NCBI GenBank assembly: GCA_012841565.1
Contig: DUUM01000072.1
Coordinates: 1 to 40,086 of the forward strand
From: Candidatus Epulonipiscium sp.
GTDB taxonomy: Bacteria; Bacillota_A; Clostridia; Lachnospirales; Cellulosilyticaceae
Direction: 5' to 3'
DNA: 40,086 nucleotides
Numbering within the stretch: position 1 is the stretch's first letter; each line of letters starts with the position of its first letter. Shown piece by piece: positions 1-7,576 of this stretch. The notes under the pieces were generated by a model. It ran no database searches. It was not told where the DNA came from and was given only the letters and a program-made list of their open reading frames with translations. Position numbers and translations under genes: made by a program.

Positions 1-920
1 AAAGGTGGTTTAGTTGTAGGCTCTCCACGTTGTCCTTCCATTGAATGGATAAGAGCTGTTTCTTCACCACATACAAATGCGCCTGCACCAAATTTTATAT
101 CAATATCAAAGTTAAATCCTGATCCTAAAATATCATTACCTAAAAGGCCATATTCTCTAGCAGAATCTATTGCTAGTTGCAAACGTTCTATGGCTAATGG
201 GTACTCAGCTCTTATATAAACGAGTCCTTTATCTGCACCAATAGCGTATCCACAAATCGCCATAGCCTCTACAACTGAATGTGGGTCTCCTTCTAAAATA
301 GAACGATCCATAAACGCACCTGGATCACCCTCATCTGCATTACAAATGACGTATTTTTGATCCGATTCATTGTAATATGTATACTTCCACTTTAATCCTG
401 TTGGGAATCCACCGCCCCCACGTCCTCTTAGGTTGGAGTCTTCAATTATTTTAATAACACCTAGTTGGTCCATTTCTAAAATTGATTTTCCTAGGGCCTG
501 ATATCCTTCACGAGCTATATACTCATCAATATTATGTGGATCTACAAATCCGCAGTTACGAAGTGCAACGCGCATTTGTTTTTTGTAGAAATCCATATGT
601 TTAGAGTCTTCTATTATTTCATTTGAAGAAGGATCTATATAAAGTAATCTGTTTACTTTACGACCTTTAATAATATGCTCATTAACTAATTCCTCTACGT
701 CTGCCGGTTTTACCTGAATATAAAATGTGCTATCAGGAAGAATTTTTACAATAGGTCCTTTTTCACAAAAACCAAAGCAACCCGTTTTTAAAACTTGAAC
801 CTGATCACTCATCCCAACTTTTGCAAGTTCCTTTTCAAAGTTTTCAGCAATTATATCACTTTCTGCAGAGATACATCCTGTTCCTCCACATATTAAGATG
901 TGCATTGTATAATTTGACAT
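1..920 (-). CDS. hydB: Electron-bifurcating hydrogenase beta subunit (NuoF/HydB/HndC-like), 3' end outside window
   Basis: The first 306 residues are visible and the frame is still open at the window edge. An N-terminal thioredoxin-like [2Fe-2S] module carries C11 and C16 (CGGTGC) and C48 and C52 (GCFGFC). It is followed by the NuoF flavoprotein core with the FMN/NADH-binding glycine-rich motif GRGGGGFPTG near residues 166-175 and then NADEGDPGAF. Family proteins oxidise or reduce NAD(H) in the cytoplasmic HydABC complex, coupling NADH and ferredoxin to H2. The start ATG at 918-920 has a good GAAAGGAGGG site. It lies 16 bases after the HndB-like gene, so the two are surely co-transcribed. The catalytic HydA subunit would be expected beyond the left edge. 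NuoF of a formate dehydrogenase complex is an alternative, less likely beside the HndB-like subunit and sensory hydrogenase. Confidence 0.9.
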   Translation of the reverse strand, partial: MSNYTMHILICGGTGCISAESDIIAENFEKELAKVGMSDQVQVLKTGCFGFCEKGPIVKILPDSTFYIQVKPADVEELVNEHIIKGRKVNRLLYIDPSSNEIIEDSKHMDFYKKQMRVALRNCGFVDPHNIDEYIAREGYQALGKSILEMDQLGVIKIIEDSNLRGRGGGGFPTGLKWKYTYYNESDQKYVICNADEGDPGAFMDRSILEGDPHSVVEAMAICGYAIGADKGLVYIRAEYPLAIERLQLAIDSAREYGLLGNDILGSGFNFDIDIKFGAGAFVCGEETALIHSMEGQRGEPTTKPP

Positions 921-936
921 TTATAGCCCTCCTTTC

Positions 937-1335
937 TTATTCATCTAATGATTTATGTGTTGATGGAATAATACCATCTACCATAATACCATTTTTTATA
1001 TGTTTTTCGATAATTTCGTTTGCCTTCTCTATTGTTACGTCCCCATAAATAACTGGTTCTTGGCCTTGAAGTGTCACTTCTATTGTTGGTTCTGCATAAC
1101 ACAATCCCATACATCCAACTTGCGTAATCATAACGTTATCAATGCCTTGTTCCCTAAATTCATTTGCCATATGGTTCATGATTTTACGCGCACCTGCTGC
1201 GATACCACAAGTTGCCATTGCTACACGTACAACAATCATTTCTTCTACTTTATCACCGTGTTCACGAACATCTACTTTGTTTTGTACTGAATCACGTAAC
1301 GCTTTTAACTCATCTAGTGACTTTATCTTTGCCAT
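937..1335 (-). CDS. HndB-like thioredoxin-fold [2Fe-2S] ferredoxin subunit
   Basis: This 132-residue protein matches the small thioredoxin-like ferredoxin found between the NuoE-like and NuoF-like subunits of NADP- or NAD-linked [FeFe] hydrogenases (HndB of Desulfovibrio type). Visible motifs are ATCGIAAGA around C43 and GCMGLC with C75 and C79. Only three cysteines are present, so the usual first ligand of the CxxxxC pair is missing here; I recall this ATCGIAAGA form as common in clostridial members. The probable role is electron transfer within the bifurcating hydrogenase, or assembly of it. The start has a GGAGG site, and the gene lies 29 bases after hydC and 16 bases before hydB, giving the order hydC, hndB-like, hydB. 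Confidence 0.85.
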   Translation of the reverse strand: MAKIKSLDELKALRDSVQNKVDVREHGDKVEEMIVVRVAMATCGIAAGARKIMNHMANEFREQGIDNVMITQVGCMGLCYAEPTIEVTLQGQEPVIYGDVTIEKANEIIEKHIKNGIMVDGIIPSTHKSLDE

Positions 1336-1364
1336 GTCTAAACCCTCCTTACATATTGTAATAA

Positions 1365-1859
1365 TTAGTCTTTATACTCAGCTAAAATTTCTCTTACTTG
1401 TTCAAGTGTGGTAATTCTACCGTATACTTTATCCCCTACAAGGACTACTGGTGCAAGTCCACAGGCACCAACACAACGAAGGGCGTCTAATGAAAACTTT
1501 CCATCTTCCGTTGTTTCTCCAAGCTCAATCTTTAATTCATTTTTAAAGTAGTCAGTAATCTTACCTGCTCCTCTAACATAACAAGCTGTCCCTAAACAAA
1601 TTGCTATTGGATGTTCTCCCTTAGGCTCCATTGTAAAGAAAGAGTAAAAAGTAACAACTCCATATACCTGAGAAATAGGCAAATTAAGTTTCTTACCTAC
1701 AAATACCTGTACTTCGCGTGGCAAGTAACCAAATATTCCTTGAGCTTTATGTAAAACTGATATGAGTGCTCCTTTTTTATCTGGCATCTCATTAATAAAC
1801 TGCTCTAACTCTTGGTACATACTGTCTGTAATTTCATTTTTACAAGCTGTACTTGACAT
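1365..1859 (-). CDS. hydC: NuoE/HydC-like [2Fe-2S] subunit of bifurcating hydrogenase
   Basis: A 164-residue protein of normal NuoE length: an N-terminal helical bundle, then a thioredoxin-like domain with the four cluster ligands C88, C93 (CLGTAC) and C129, C133 (CVGAC). In HydABC-type hydrogenases and complex I, NuoE sits against NuoF and carries the N1a-type cluster. The sequence GIFGYLPREVQ near residues 41-51 is typical of the family. The start ATG has AAGGAGGATAATC upstream. It is the first gene of the catalytic hydrogenase genes in this window, about 150 bases after the PHP-domain gene, so a promoter of its own is possible as well as read-through from the sensory genes. Confidence 0.9.
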   Translation of the reverse strand: MSSTACKNEITDSMYQELEQFINEMPDKKGALISVLHKAQGIFGYLPREVQVFVGKKLNLPISQVYGVVTFYSFFTMEPKGEHPIAICLGTACYVRGAGKITDYFKNELKIELGETTEDGKFSLDALRCVGACGLAPVVLVGDKVYGRITTLEQVREILAEYKD

Positions 1860-1934
1860 GATTATCCTCCTTATTGGCTCATTTTATCATAACTTATAGA
1901 TTGTTATTTTGTTATCAGTACTATCTACCATATG

Positions 1935-1964
1935 AAAGTACCATGTTACCCCCTCTTTTGTCAA
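1935..1964 (-). promoter_or_regulatory. Possible promoter in front of hydC
   Basis: In the gap between the PHP-domain gene and hydC, the minus strand reads a perfect -35 hexamer TTGACA (1959-1964), an 18-base spacer containing a G-run, and a poor -10 hexamer TACTTT (1935-1940). The -35 is convincing, the -10 is not, so this would need an activator or may be chance. It would give hydC-hndB-hydB separate transcription from the upstream sensory genes. Confidence 0.25.
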
Positions 1965-2011
1965 GATTTTTAAGTCTATTATCAATGTTTGTTCGTTATC
2001 TTTAAAATTAG

Positions 2012-2728
2012 CTATACTTTCTTTTTATTACGCCTTAATTTTGTAACCCAATGCCTTGGTGTATTCTCATCCATTTCCATATAGCTTTGTCTTTCAAACA
2101 TATCTCCCAGGTAATGTGCATCTGATGATTGGATAATCCTTAGGTTGGGATAGGCAATCCTAAATGTGTTAATATTCACATGCCTCGAAACTTCAATATT
2201 TTGTATCTCTAAATCTGGAGGGATGGATCCTAAACTTGATATAATGCTATTACTTGGCCGATCTATGTGGGCTGGGTAACAAACACCTCCTAATTCTTTA
2301 ACAATTTTAACAAGGTCATATACCGATAAGGCAGTTGCTGTAAGCAATAGCCTGTTAATCTCACCAATTATTTCATCATCTGCGTTATAGATTGTTTGAT
2401 CTCCAAAAATATCTTTCCTATTGTTTAGATTAGGTAAGTTTGCGTGGACAATCTTTTCCATTTTTATAACCTGCTCTAAACTCTCAAATAGCACAACAGT
2501 ATGAAACTCTTCACTTGTTTCAATCTCCATACCTGGAATTACAATCAAAGAAGTATCTTTAGCCACATCCATTACAGCTTTAACATTTGCACAGTTATTA
2601 TGATCTGTAATGGCAATAGCATCTAATGCTTTAAGAAGCGCCATGTTTACAATATTATTTGGCGTCATGGTCTCATCAGCACAAGGTGATGCGGCTGTGT
2701 GTATATGAAAATCATACGCTAGGTTCAT
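2012..2728 (-). CDS. PHP-domain phosphoesterase
   Basis: A 238-residue PHP-domain protein. It starts with DFHIHTAASPC, the HxH motif that opens PHP metal sites, followed by ITDHNN, GMEIET, YPAHIDRPS and SSDAHYLGD, which supply the usual later His, Asp and Glu ligands. PHP proteins are metal-dependent phosphoesterases; the substrate cannot be read from sequence. I place the start at the ATG whose A overlaps the TGA of the preceding DRTGG gene (ATGA at 2725-2728, with AAAGGG before it), not at an in-frame ATG six codons upstream that lacks a ribosome site. PHP genes of this type recur next to [FeFe] hydrogenase gene clusters in Clostridia, which suggests a regulatory or nucleotide-signal role here; that is inference. 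Confidence 0.85.
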   Translation of the reverse strand: MNLAYDFHIHTAASPCADETMTPNNIVNMALLKALDAIAITDHNNCANVKAVMDVAKDTSLIVIPGMEIETSEEFHTVVLFESLEQVIKMEKIVHANLPNLNNRKDIFGDQTIYNADDEIIGEINRLLLTATALSVYDLVKIVKELGGVCYPAHIDRPSNSIISSLGSIPPDLEIQNIEVSRHVNINTFRIAYPNLRIIQSSDAHYLGDMFERQSYMEMDENTPRHWVTKLRRNKKKV

Positions 2729-3075
2729 ATCCCTTTTCCGGCACATAAACTAGCTATTTCGTAGGCTGGCTTATGGGTGGTGAATATTGCTATTTCTTCC
2801 TCCTCAGCTTTTTTAATAACATCATCATCTATTTCGCTTCCTTCTACAATAATAATAGCTGGAATGCCAATTAAAGAAGCTACTGCAATGACATTTATAT
2901 GACTTTGAATCGTAATCCACACATTACCTGATTGTGCCTTTGCCATGACCCAACTGAGTAAATCTCCACAATAGACACCCTTAATGGGATTATTACCTGT
3001 TTCAGTACTGGTTTTTAATTCTACTGGCAGTAATTCTAGCAATTCTTTTGCAAGTGTAAACTCCTTTTCTCCCAT
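2725..3075 (-). CDS. Stand-alone DRTGG-domain protein (second copy)
   Basis: A 116-residue protein consisting only of a DRTGG-type domain, a fold otherwise found in phosphotransacetylase and CBS-domain pyrophosphatases, where it is thought to bind small ligands. Features visible are GVYCGDLLSWVM near the N-terminal third, INVIAVASLIGIPAIIIVEG and IAIFTTHKPAYEIASL. It is a paralogue of the protein at 4815-5174 with the same motif order. The ATG at 3073-3075 is chosen because a strong GAGGAGGG lies just ahead of it; an ATG 15 bases further upstream would place that site inside the gene. It is translationally coupled (4-base overlap) to the PHP gene. The ligand and partner are unknown; location suggests part of the hydrogenase sensing module. 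Confidence 0.8.
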   Translation of the reverse strand: MGEKEFTLAKELLELLPVELKTSTETGNNPIKGVYCGDLLSWVMAKAQSGNVWITIQSHINVIAVASLIGIPAIIIVEGSEIDDDVIKKAEEEEIAIFTTHKPAYEIASLCAGKGI

Positions 3076-3103
3076 ATCAACCCTCCTCATTTTTCTTTTT
3101 CTC

Positions 3104-4396
3104 TTATGTAGGTGCTACCTTTTGTGTTAATTCAATCATATCCTCCGAGAGTTCTTTAATACGTTTTCTCAGCATAAACACACAATCCTCCACATTGGCT
3201 GTGCCCTTAATAACATCTTCTGCAAAAGAGCTACATGTTGGAGAACCACAGGAACCACAATCAATCTGAGGCAGCTCCGCATAAAGGTTGGCAATTTGCT
3301 CCATCATCTTAAGAGCCGTTCCCATATCTTCGTCTAAAGAAAAAACTGGCCTAGATTCAATGTCTTCTTCCCAAAACTTCTGAATCCCATTATAAAGTTC
3401 AGGATATTTCTCCCCTTCCGCCTCCACAGGACTGTTTTCCATTACTTTTTTAAGATAATTTTTTGCTACAAACGGATTTACAACTGTTAAGGGGCCACCC
3501 AAACACCCTCCTATACATGCTAGCCCTTCTATGTAATCTACGTCTGTAAGGCTACCATCTTCAACCTTTTCCAGAATGCTAATAACACTATCCATACCAT
3601 CTACTACAATATGATTTTTCAAACTCGAACTAGATGAAACCCCACCTTTTATGGCCCACTGAACACCTTTTTGGCTACTCGTTTGTAATAAGGTGGGCGT
3701 TTTAGTTTCTTTTGCGATTTGAAGCACTTCCATGTATACTTCTTTAATTGAAAAAACCCCATCCACTGCTGATTTTTCAAACCCTTTAGGCCTTCGCACA
3801 TCTGTTGCTTTGGCTGCGCAAGGACTAATAAAGAATACGCCTATATCCGCTGCAGGTATCCCCCGCTTTATATGCTTTGCTTTGGCATATCTTGCCGCTA
3901 GCTCCATGGGCGAAATAATGGGTAATATTTGATTAATAAGGGATGGAAATCTTCTTTGTATTAATCTAACAATGACCGGGCATGCCGATGATATAGCTGG
4001 AAATTGAACCTTATTATTCGTTACATAGTCTTCTGTTACGTCTGAGATTACTTCTGCTGCTTGGGCCACTTCTACAACATCATCAAACCCTAGTAAGTCT
4101 AAATACGTCATTACCAAACTGGCATCTTTCACTTTTTTAAACTGGGCATAAAAAGTTGGCGCTGGTATTGCTATTTTAAAACGATAATTATTCATCATAT
4201 CAATAGAATCTGTCACTGCTTTTTTTGCGCCGTGCGTACATACCCTAATGCAAATTCCACAATCAATACATCTTTCATCTATAATTTCGGCTTTCGAGTT
4301 TCGTACCCTAATTGCTTCTGTGGGACACCTTTTAATGCAATCCGTGCATCCTATACATTTATCTGGTCTTAGTGTAACGGAGTGATTGTGTTCCAT
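3104..4396 (-). CDS. Sensory-type [FeFe] hydrogenase (HydS-like)
   Basis: A 430-residue protein. Residues 14-53 hold two [4Fe-4S] ferredoxin motifs (C14, C17, C20, C24 and C43, C46, C49, C53). The H-cluster domain follows with L1 SSACP (C139), L2 ISPCAAK (C193) and L3 ACIGGCLGG (C294, C298). A C-terminal CGSCGSPTC motif with a later Cys (C380, C383, C388, C405) forms an extra Fe-S domain, then a short helix. Catalytic hydrogenases have TSCCP at L1; here the proton-transfer cysteine is Ala138, as in the putatively sensory HydS type, so low turnover and a sensing role are likely. It sits between an RsbW-like ATPase and a DRTGG protein. It lacks the PAS domain of some HydS proteins, so signal output probably goes through a partner. 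Confidence 0.85.
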   Translation of the reverse strand: MEHNHSVTLRPDKCIGCTDCIKRCPTEAIRVRNSKAEIIDERCIDCGICIRVCTHGAKKAVTDSIDMMNNYRFKIAIPAPTFYAQFKKVKDASLVMTYLDLLGFDDVVEVAQAAEVISDVTEDYVTNNKVQFPAISSACPVIVRLIQRRFPSLINQILPIISPMELAARYAKAKHIKRGIPAADIGVFFISPCAAKATDVRRPKGFEKSAVDGVFSIKEVYMEVLQIAKETKTPTLLQTSSQKGVQWAIKGGVSSSSSLKNHIVVDGMDSVISILEKVEDGSLTDVDYIEGLACIGGCLGGPLTVVNPFVAKNYLKKVMENSPVEAEGEKYPELYNGIQKFWEEDIESRPVFSLDEDMGTALKMMEQIANLYAELPQIDCGSCGSPTCSSFAEDVIKGTANVEDCVFMLRKRIKELSEDMIELTQKVAPT

Positions 4397-4414
4397 TTTT
4401 TCACCTTCTTATTT

Positions 4415-4825
4415 TTATAATAGCACCACGATCTTTACTGTTGTTCCTTTACCCATTTCTGATGTAACAGTTAAGTCATCACTATATCTTTTTATATTAG
4501 GTAATCCCATTCCAGCGCCAAATCCAAGTTCACGCACCTCATTAGACGCTGTTGTATAACCTTCTTGCATGGCAAGGTCTATATCTGGAATTCCTGGCCC
4601 TTGATCTGTTAACGTAAGCGTTACTTTATCTGGCGTAATCTCAACTATAATTTCACCACCACCACCATGAATAACCATGTTAATTTCAGCTTCATACATG
4701 GAAATAGCGATCCTTCTAATAGTATCTGCAGAAATCCCTAATTGTCTCAGTGCTTTTTTCACTTGCCCTGAGGCCTCTCCCGCTAATAAGAAATTATTCC
4801 CATCGACTTCAAAATTAAGTTTCAT
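4415..4825 (-). CDS. RsbW-like anti-sigma/serine kinase ATPase (HATPase_c)
   Basis: A 136-residue single-domain GHKL ATPase. The N box is EAEINMVIH (45-53), the G1 box DQGPGIPD (74-81) and the G2 box GFGAGMGL (101-108). Size and order match RsbW/SpoIIAB-type serine kinases, not a full histidine kinase, as there is no dimerisation domain or phospho-accepting His. Such proteins phosphorylate an anti-sigma antagonist or bind a regulator. The start overlaps the end of the preceding DRTGG gene by 11 bases, and the sensory hydrogenase follows after 18 bases, so all three are probably made together. I infer that it relays the redox state of the sensory hydrogenase; no partner sigma factor or STAS protein is visible in the window. 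Confidence 0.85.
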   Translation of the reverse strand: MKLNFEVDGNNFLLAGEASGQVKKALRQLGISADTIRRIAISMYEAEINMVIHGGGGEIIVEITPDKVTLTLTDQGPGIPDIDLAMQEGYTTASNEVRELGFGAGMGLPNIKRYSDDLTVTSEMGKGTTVKIVVLL

Positions 4826-5174
4826 CTTCTTGATCCTCGTAGTTTAATCCATTTTTGTACAATAAACCACATGCAATATACATGGGTTGATCTGTGGTAA
4901 GAATAATCATCTTTTTGCTTTTAGCTAGTTCTATTACATCATCTGTAGGATTCTTTCCTCTTACAAATACGATTGCTTTGATATCCATCATTTCTGCTGT
5001 CCTAATGACTTGTGGATTAACAAGACCCGTTAAGAGTACGACCCTCTCTTTTACAAAAGCTAAAACATCACTCATCAAATCACTTCCACATGCTATAAAT
5101 ACTTCTGTATCCTTCCGCTCTTCCCCCACCCAAATCTTTGCATCTAATATTTCTTGCACTTCACTAATTTTCAT
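4815..5174 (-). CDS. Stand-alone DRTGG-domain protein (first copy)
   Basis: A 119-residue DRTGG-domain protein, first gene of the hydrogenase-associated operon. Motifs include FIACGSDLMSDVLAF, VVLLTGLVNPQVIRTA and MIILTTDQPMYIACG, parallel to those in the paralogue at 2725-3075. The ATG at 5172-5174 follows GTGAGGTG with good spacing; a GTG 12 bases upstream is in frame but overlaps that site, so I reject it. DRTGG domains bind small molecules or proteins in other contexts; here the function is unknown. Having two separate copies flanking the kinase-like protein and the sensory hydrogenase suggests they form a hetero-assembly with them, which is inference. Confidence 0.8.
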   Translation of the reverse strand: MKISEVQEILDAKIWVGEERKDTEVFIACGSDLMSDVLAFVKERVVLLTGLVNPQVIRTAEMMDIKAIVFVRGKNPTDDVIELAKSKKMIILTTDQPMYIACGLLYKNGLNYEDQEDET

Positions 5175-5214
5175 AAAACACCTCACTTTTAAATTGATTA
5201 ACGCCTATAATTCT

Positions 5215-5242
5215 ATTATACCAAACTTATGTTACTTATGTT
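5215..5242 (-). promoter_or_regulatory. Promoter of the sensory hydrogenase operon with tandem 9-bp repeat
   Basis: On the minus strand a perfect -10 TATAAT lies at 5215-5220, about 40 bases before the first DRTGG start codon. The -35 region has no good hexamer. Instead AACATAAGT occurs twice in direct tandem (5225-5233 and 5234-5242), filling the space where RNA polymerase or an activator would bind. The layout suggests activator-dependent transcription. Confidence 0.45.
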
Positions 5243-5250
5243 GCTCTTTA

Positions 5251-5288
5251 AAACAAAAAGATACTCAAATTTGAGTATCTTTTTGTTT
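5251..5288 (-). terminator. Rho-independent terminator after the chemoreceptor gene
   Basis: A perfect 38-base palindrome whose core is GATACTCAAATTTGAGTATC, with A/T-rich outer arms that provide a U-run on the transcript from either strand. It follows the chemoreceptor stop codon by about 17 bases and separates it from the hydrogenase operon promoter. Confidence 0.85.
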
Positions 5289-5305
5289 CTTGTATAATTA
5301 TTAAT

Positions 5306-7486
5306 TTATAATCTAAACTTTTGTTGTGCCGCCTTGAGTTCTTCTACACCTTTTAGTAGCATATTAGACATATCAGCAATACTTTCTGCCGATGTACTTT
5401 GCTCCGCACTCGTTGCAAATACTTCTTCCGCTGCAGAAGCTGAGTGTCCAATAATATCACTAATTTCTGATATAGCTGTTACTGTATCATCTTTATGTCT
5501 GGTTATTTCCCCAAAGAGATTACGAAGTTCATCTAATTGTGTTACAACGATTTCCATTTCTCCGTGTATTTTTTCAAAAGCCTGATTCGTATTGTCCACG
5601 ATAGGTCTTTGCATTGCAATTAGATTAGTTGCCTCACGTGCTCCTTGGATACTCGTATCTTTTTTCTTCATTATAGAAATGATAATTTGCTCTATTCTAG
5701 CTGTGGCATCTTTAGATTGGTTGGCTAGCTTACGTATTTCATCTGCTACAACACCAAATCCACGTCCTGCCTCACCTGCTCTTGCTGCTTCTATTGTTGC
5801 ATTAAGTGCTAACAAGTTTGTTTGGTCACTAATACTTTGAATCATACTAATAACATTCGTAATCTGACTTGCTTCATTTCCAAGTTCTTCAATATGTCTT
5901 TCAATTTCTGAAGATATTTGAATGGTTTTTTCTGATTGGCTTGTTAACTCTTCCATTGTGGAAACAGTATCATTACTGACTCTCATAGTATTATTTGCTA
6001 CTTCTTGCACATCTTGAACCTTTTGGGTAGCAACATTTATATTGTCTGACAAATTATCCATCATTTGTGAGGATTGTACAATTTGAATTGTTTGACTCTC
6101 TGTTCCTGTAGCAATACTTTCAATCGCTTGAGTAATTTGGTTAGATGATGTAGCCGTTGACTCCGCTACAACTTGTAAGGTTTCTGTATTAGATTCTATG
6201 GTTTCTGCAACCATTTTGGTATCTAATACAAGGGCCTTTATATTACTAATCATCTGATTAAAACTTTTCACTAATCTTCCTATTTCATTGTCTGAGTTAA
6301 ACGTATACTCGACTCCTAGATTACCCGTTGCAGCTTCGGCCATAACCTTTGAGAGCTTATTAATTGGTCCTGAAATACTAGTGGCTATAATAAAGCCTAT
6401 AATCAACGCTAATAAAATGCATATTATAGATACCATCATTGTTGTGTTTTTTGCTTTTATAACATCTTTCATTAGTATCTCTAGAGGCGCATCATATATT
6501 GCTTTCCACCCATTTTTAAAGGTATAGAAACTAACTAACTTTCCGCTATGTACAAATGTACCATTTTTTCTTTCTCCGAAAACTTCATCTGCATAGTCAA
6601 TTTCTAATACATCTCCAACATTTTCCATATCAGGAGCTAGAATAATATTTTTGTTACCATCTGTTATAAAAAGCTCTGAAACACCTTCTATACTAAAAAC
6701 ATCTATTAAATCCTGTACTTGTTTTACATCTATAGAAGCAATTAAAATACCTTCTTTATCCTTATAATATGTCGTATATTGCCAACCAAGGTATATTCCA
6801 TTTGTATTTTCACCATATGAATTAAACCAAAGTGGCCCTGATTCTTTACGCATATTTCCTACAACTTCAGATTCAAACAAATCTTTTGTTGATACGCTTT
6901 CTATTTGGTCTTTGATACCATTATACCTATCTTTATAATATAGCCTATCTATATTGTTGGTTACAATAATTCCATTTAACATATTATTGCCATTTAATAG
7001 TATTTGCAGTTCACTGTTAATATCCATATCTCTTTTAGATATTTCATATTTATCGCTATCATTCGGTTCCAAAGATGATTTTTGAATACCATCCATTAGC
7101 ATAAACTGTGTCACTGTATTTCTTGTTTGATCAATTATTCCATCAAATGAGTGTCCAAATTGCTCAATCATACTTTGTGAATATGACCCTACCGTATTCT
7201 CTATTGCCTTTGTGTTAGCTTGTGCTGATAAAATACTCACGATAATAACTGGAAGTGAGGCAAAAATAACTAAACTCCCAATCAACTTATACTGCAGTGA
7301 TATAGCCCTTTTAGGCTTGTTAGACTGTTTTGATTGATTTGTGTTAGGCTCGTCTTTTTTACCAAGCTTGGGTAATTTTAGTGATGTGGGTAATTTGGGT
7401 AGTTTTTTTTCTTTGGCTAATTTGATTGTCTTAAACTTTTTCACTTTTATTTTTTTCTCTTTCGCTACCTTTACTTTCTTTCTCAT
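5306..7486 (-). CDS. Methyl-accepting chemotaxis protein with Lys-rich cytoplasmic N-terminus
   Basis: A 726-residue chemoreceptor. Membrane helices lie near residues 68-88 and 349-369, enclosing an extracytoplasmic sensor of about 260 residues (dCache-like in size and in its [13 protein letters not shown] stretch). A HAMP region follows (about 371-423), then the signalling coiled coil with hairpin tip [20 protein letters not shown] near 555-574. Unusually, some 60 residues precede the first helix, with 22 lysines and repeated KLPKL-like motifs; normal receptors start within 10-15 residues of the helix. There is no CheR-binding pentapeptide at the C-terminus. The start ATG has AAAAGGGGGAATGTA ahead of it. 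It sits alone, ended by a strong terminator; the ligand cannot be predicted. Confidence 0.92.
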   Translation of the reverse strand: MRKKVKVAKEKKIKVKKFKTIKLAKEKKLPKLPTSLKLPKLGKKDEPNTNQSKQSNKPKRAISLQYKLIGSLVIFASLPVIIVSILSAQANTKAIENTVGSYSQSMIEQFGHSFDGIIDQTRNTVTQFMLMDGIQKSSLEPNDSDKYEISKRDMDINSELQILLNGNNMLNGIIVTNNIDRLYYKDRYNGIKDQIESVSTKDLFESEVVGNMRKESGPLWFNSYGENTNGIYLGWQYTTYYKDKEGILIASIDVKQVQDLIDVFSIEGVSELFITDGNKNIILAPDMENVGDVLEIDYADEVFGERKNGTFVHSGKLVSFYTFKNGWKAIYDAPLEILMKDVIKAKNTTMMVSIICILLALIIGFIIATSISGPINKLSKVMAEAATGNLGVEYTFNSDNEIGRLVKSFNQMISNIKALVLDTKMVAETIESNTETLQVVAESTATSSNQITQAIESIATGTESQTIQIVQSSQMMDNLSDNINVATQKVQDVQEVANNTMRVSNDTVSTMEELTSQSEKTIQISSEIERHIEELGNEASQITNVISMIQSISDQTNLLALNATIEAARAGEAGRGFGVVADEIRKLANQSKDATARIEQIIISIMKKKDTSIQGAREATNLIAMQRPIVDNTNQAFEKIHGEMEIVVTQLDELRNLFGEITRHKDDTVTAISEISDIIGHSASAAEEVFATSAEQSTSAESIADMSNMLLKGVEELKAAQQKFRL

Positions 7487-7523
7487 TACATTCCCCCTTT
7501 TTTAAGATTCTTATTATATATAA

Positions 7524-7553
7524 AAATGTCATTATTCTTATAGTACGACATTT
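7524..7553. repeat. Inverted repeat AAATGTC / GACATTT upstream of the chemoreceptor gene
   Basis: Seven-base arms AAATGTC (7524-7530) and GACATTT (7547-7553) are 16 bases apart, between the transporter stop codon and the chemoreceptor start. On the minus strand a TATAAT-like sequence follows towards the gene. It could be an operator or a weak stem-loop; I have no proof of either. Confidence 0.3.
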
Positions 7554-7576
7554 AATAAGTTTTTACAATATAGTAA

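Noticed and set aside
937..1335. HndB-like protein as a damaged gene because one cluster cysteine is missing
   Set aside because: The ATCGIAAGA form is familiar from clostridial family members; the frame is intact and well placed.
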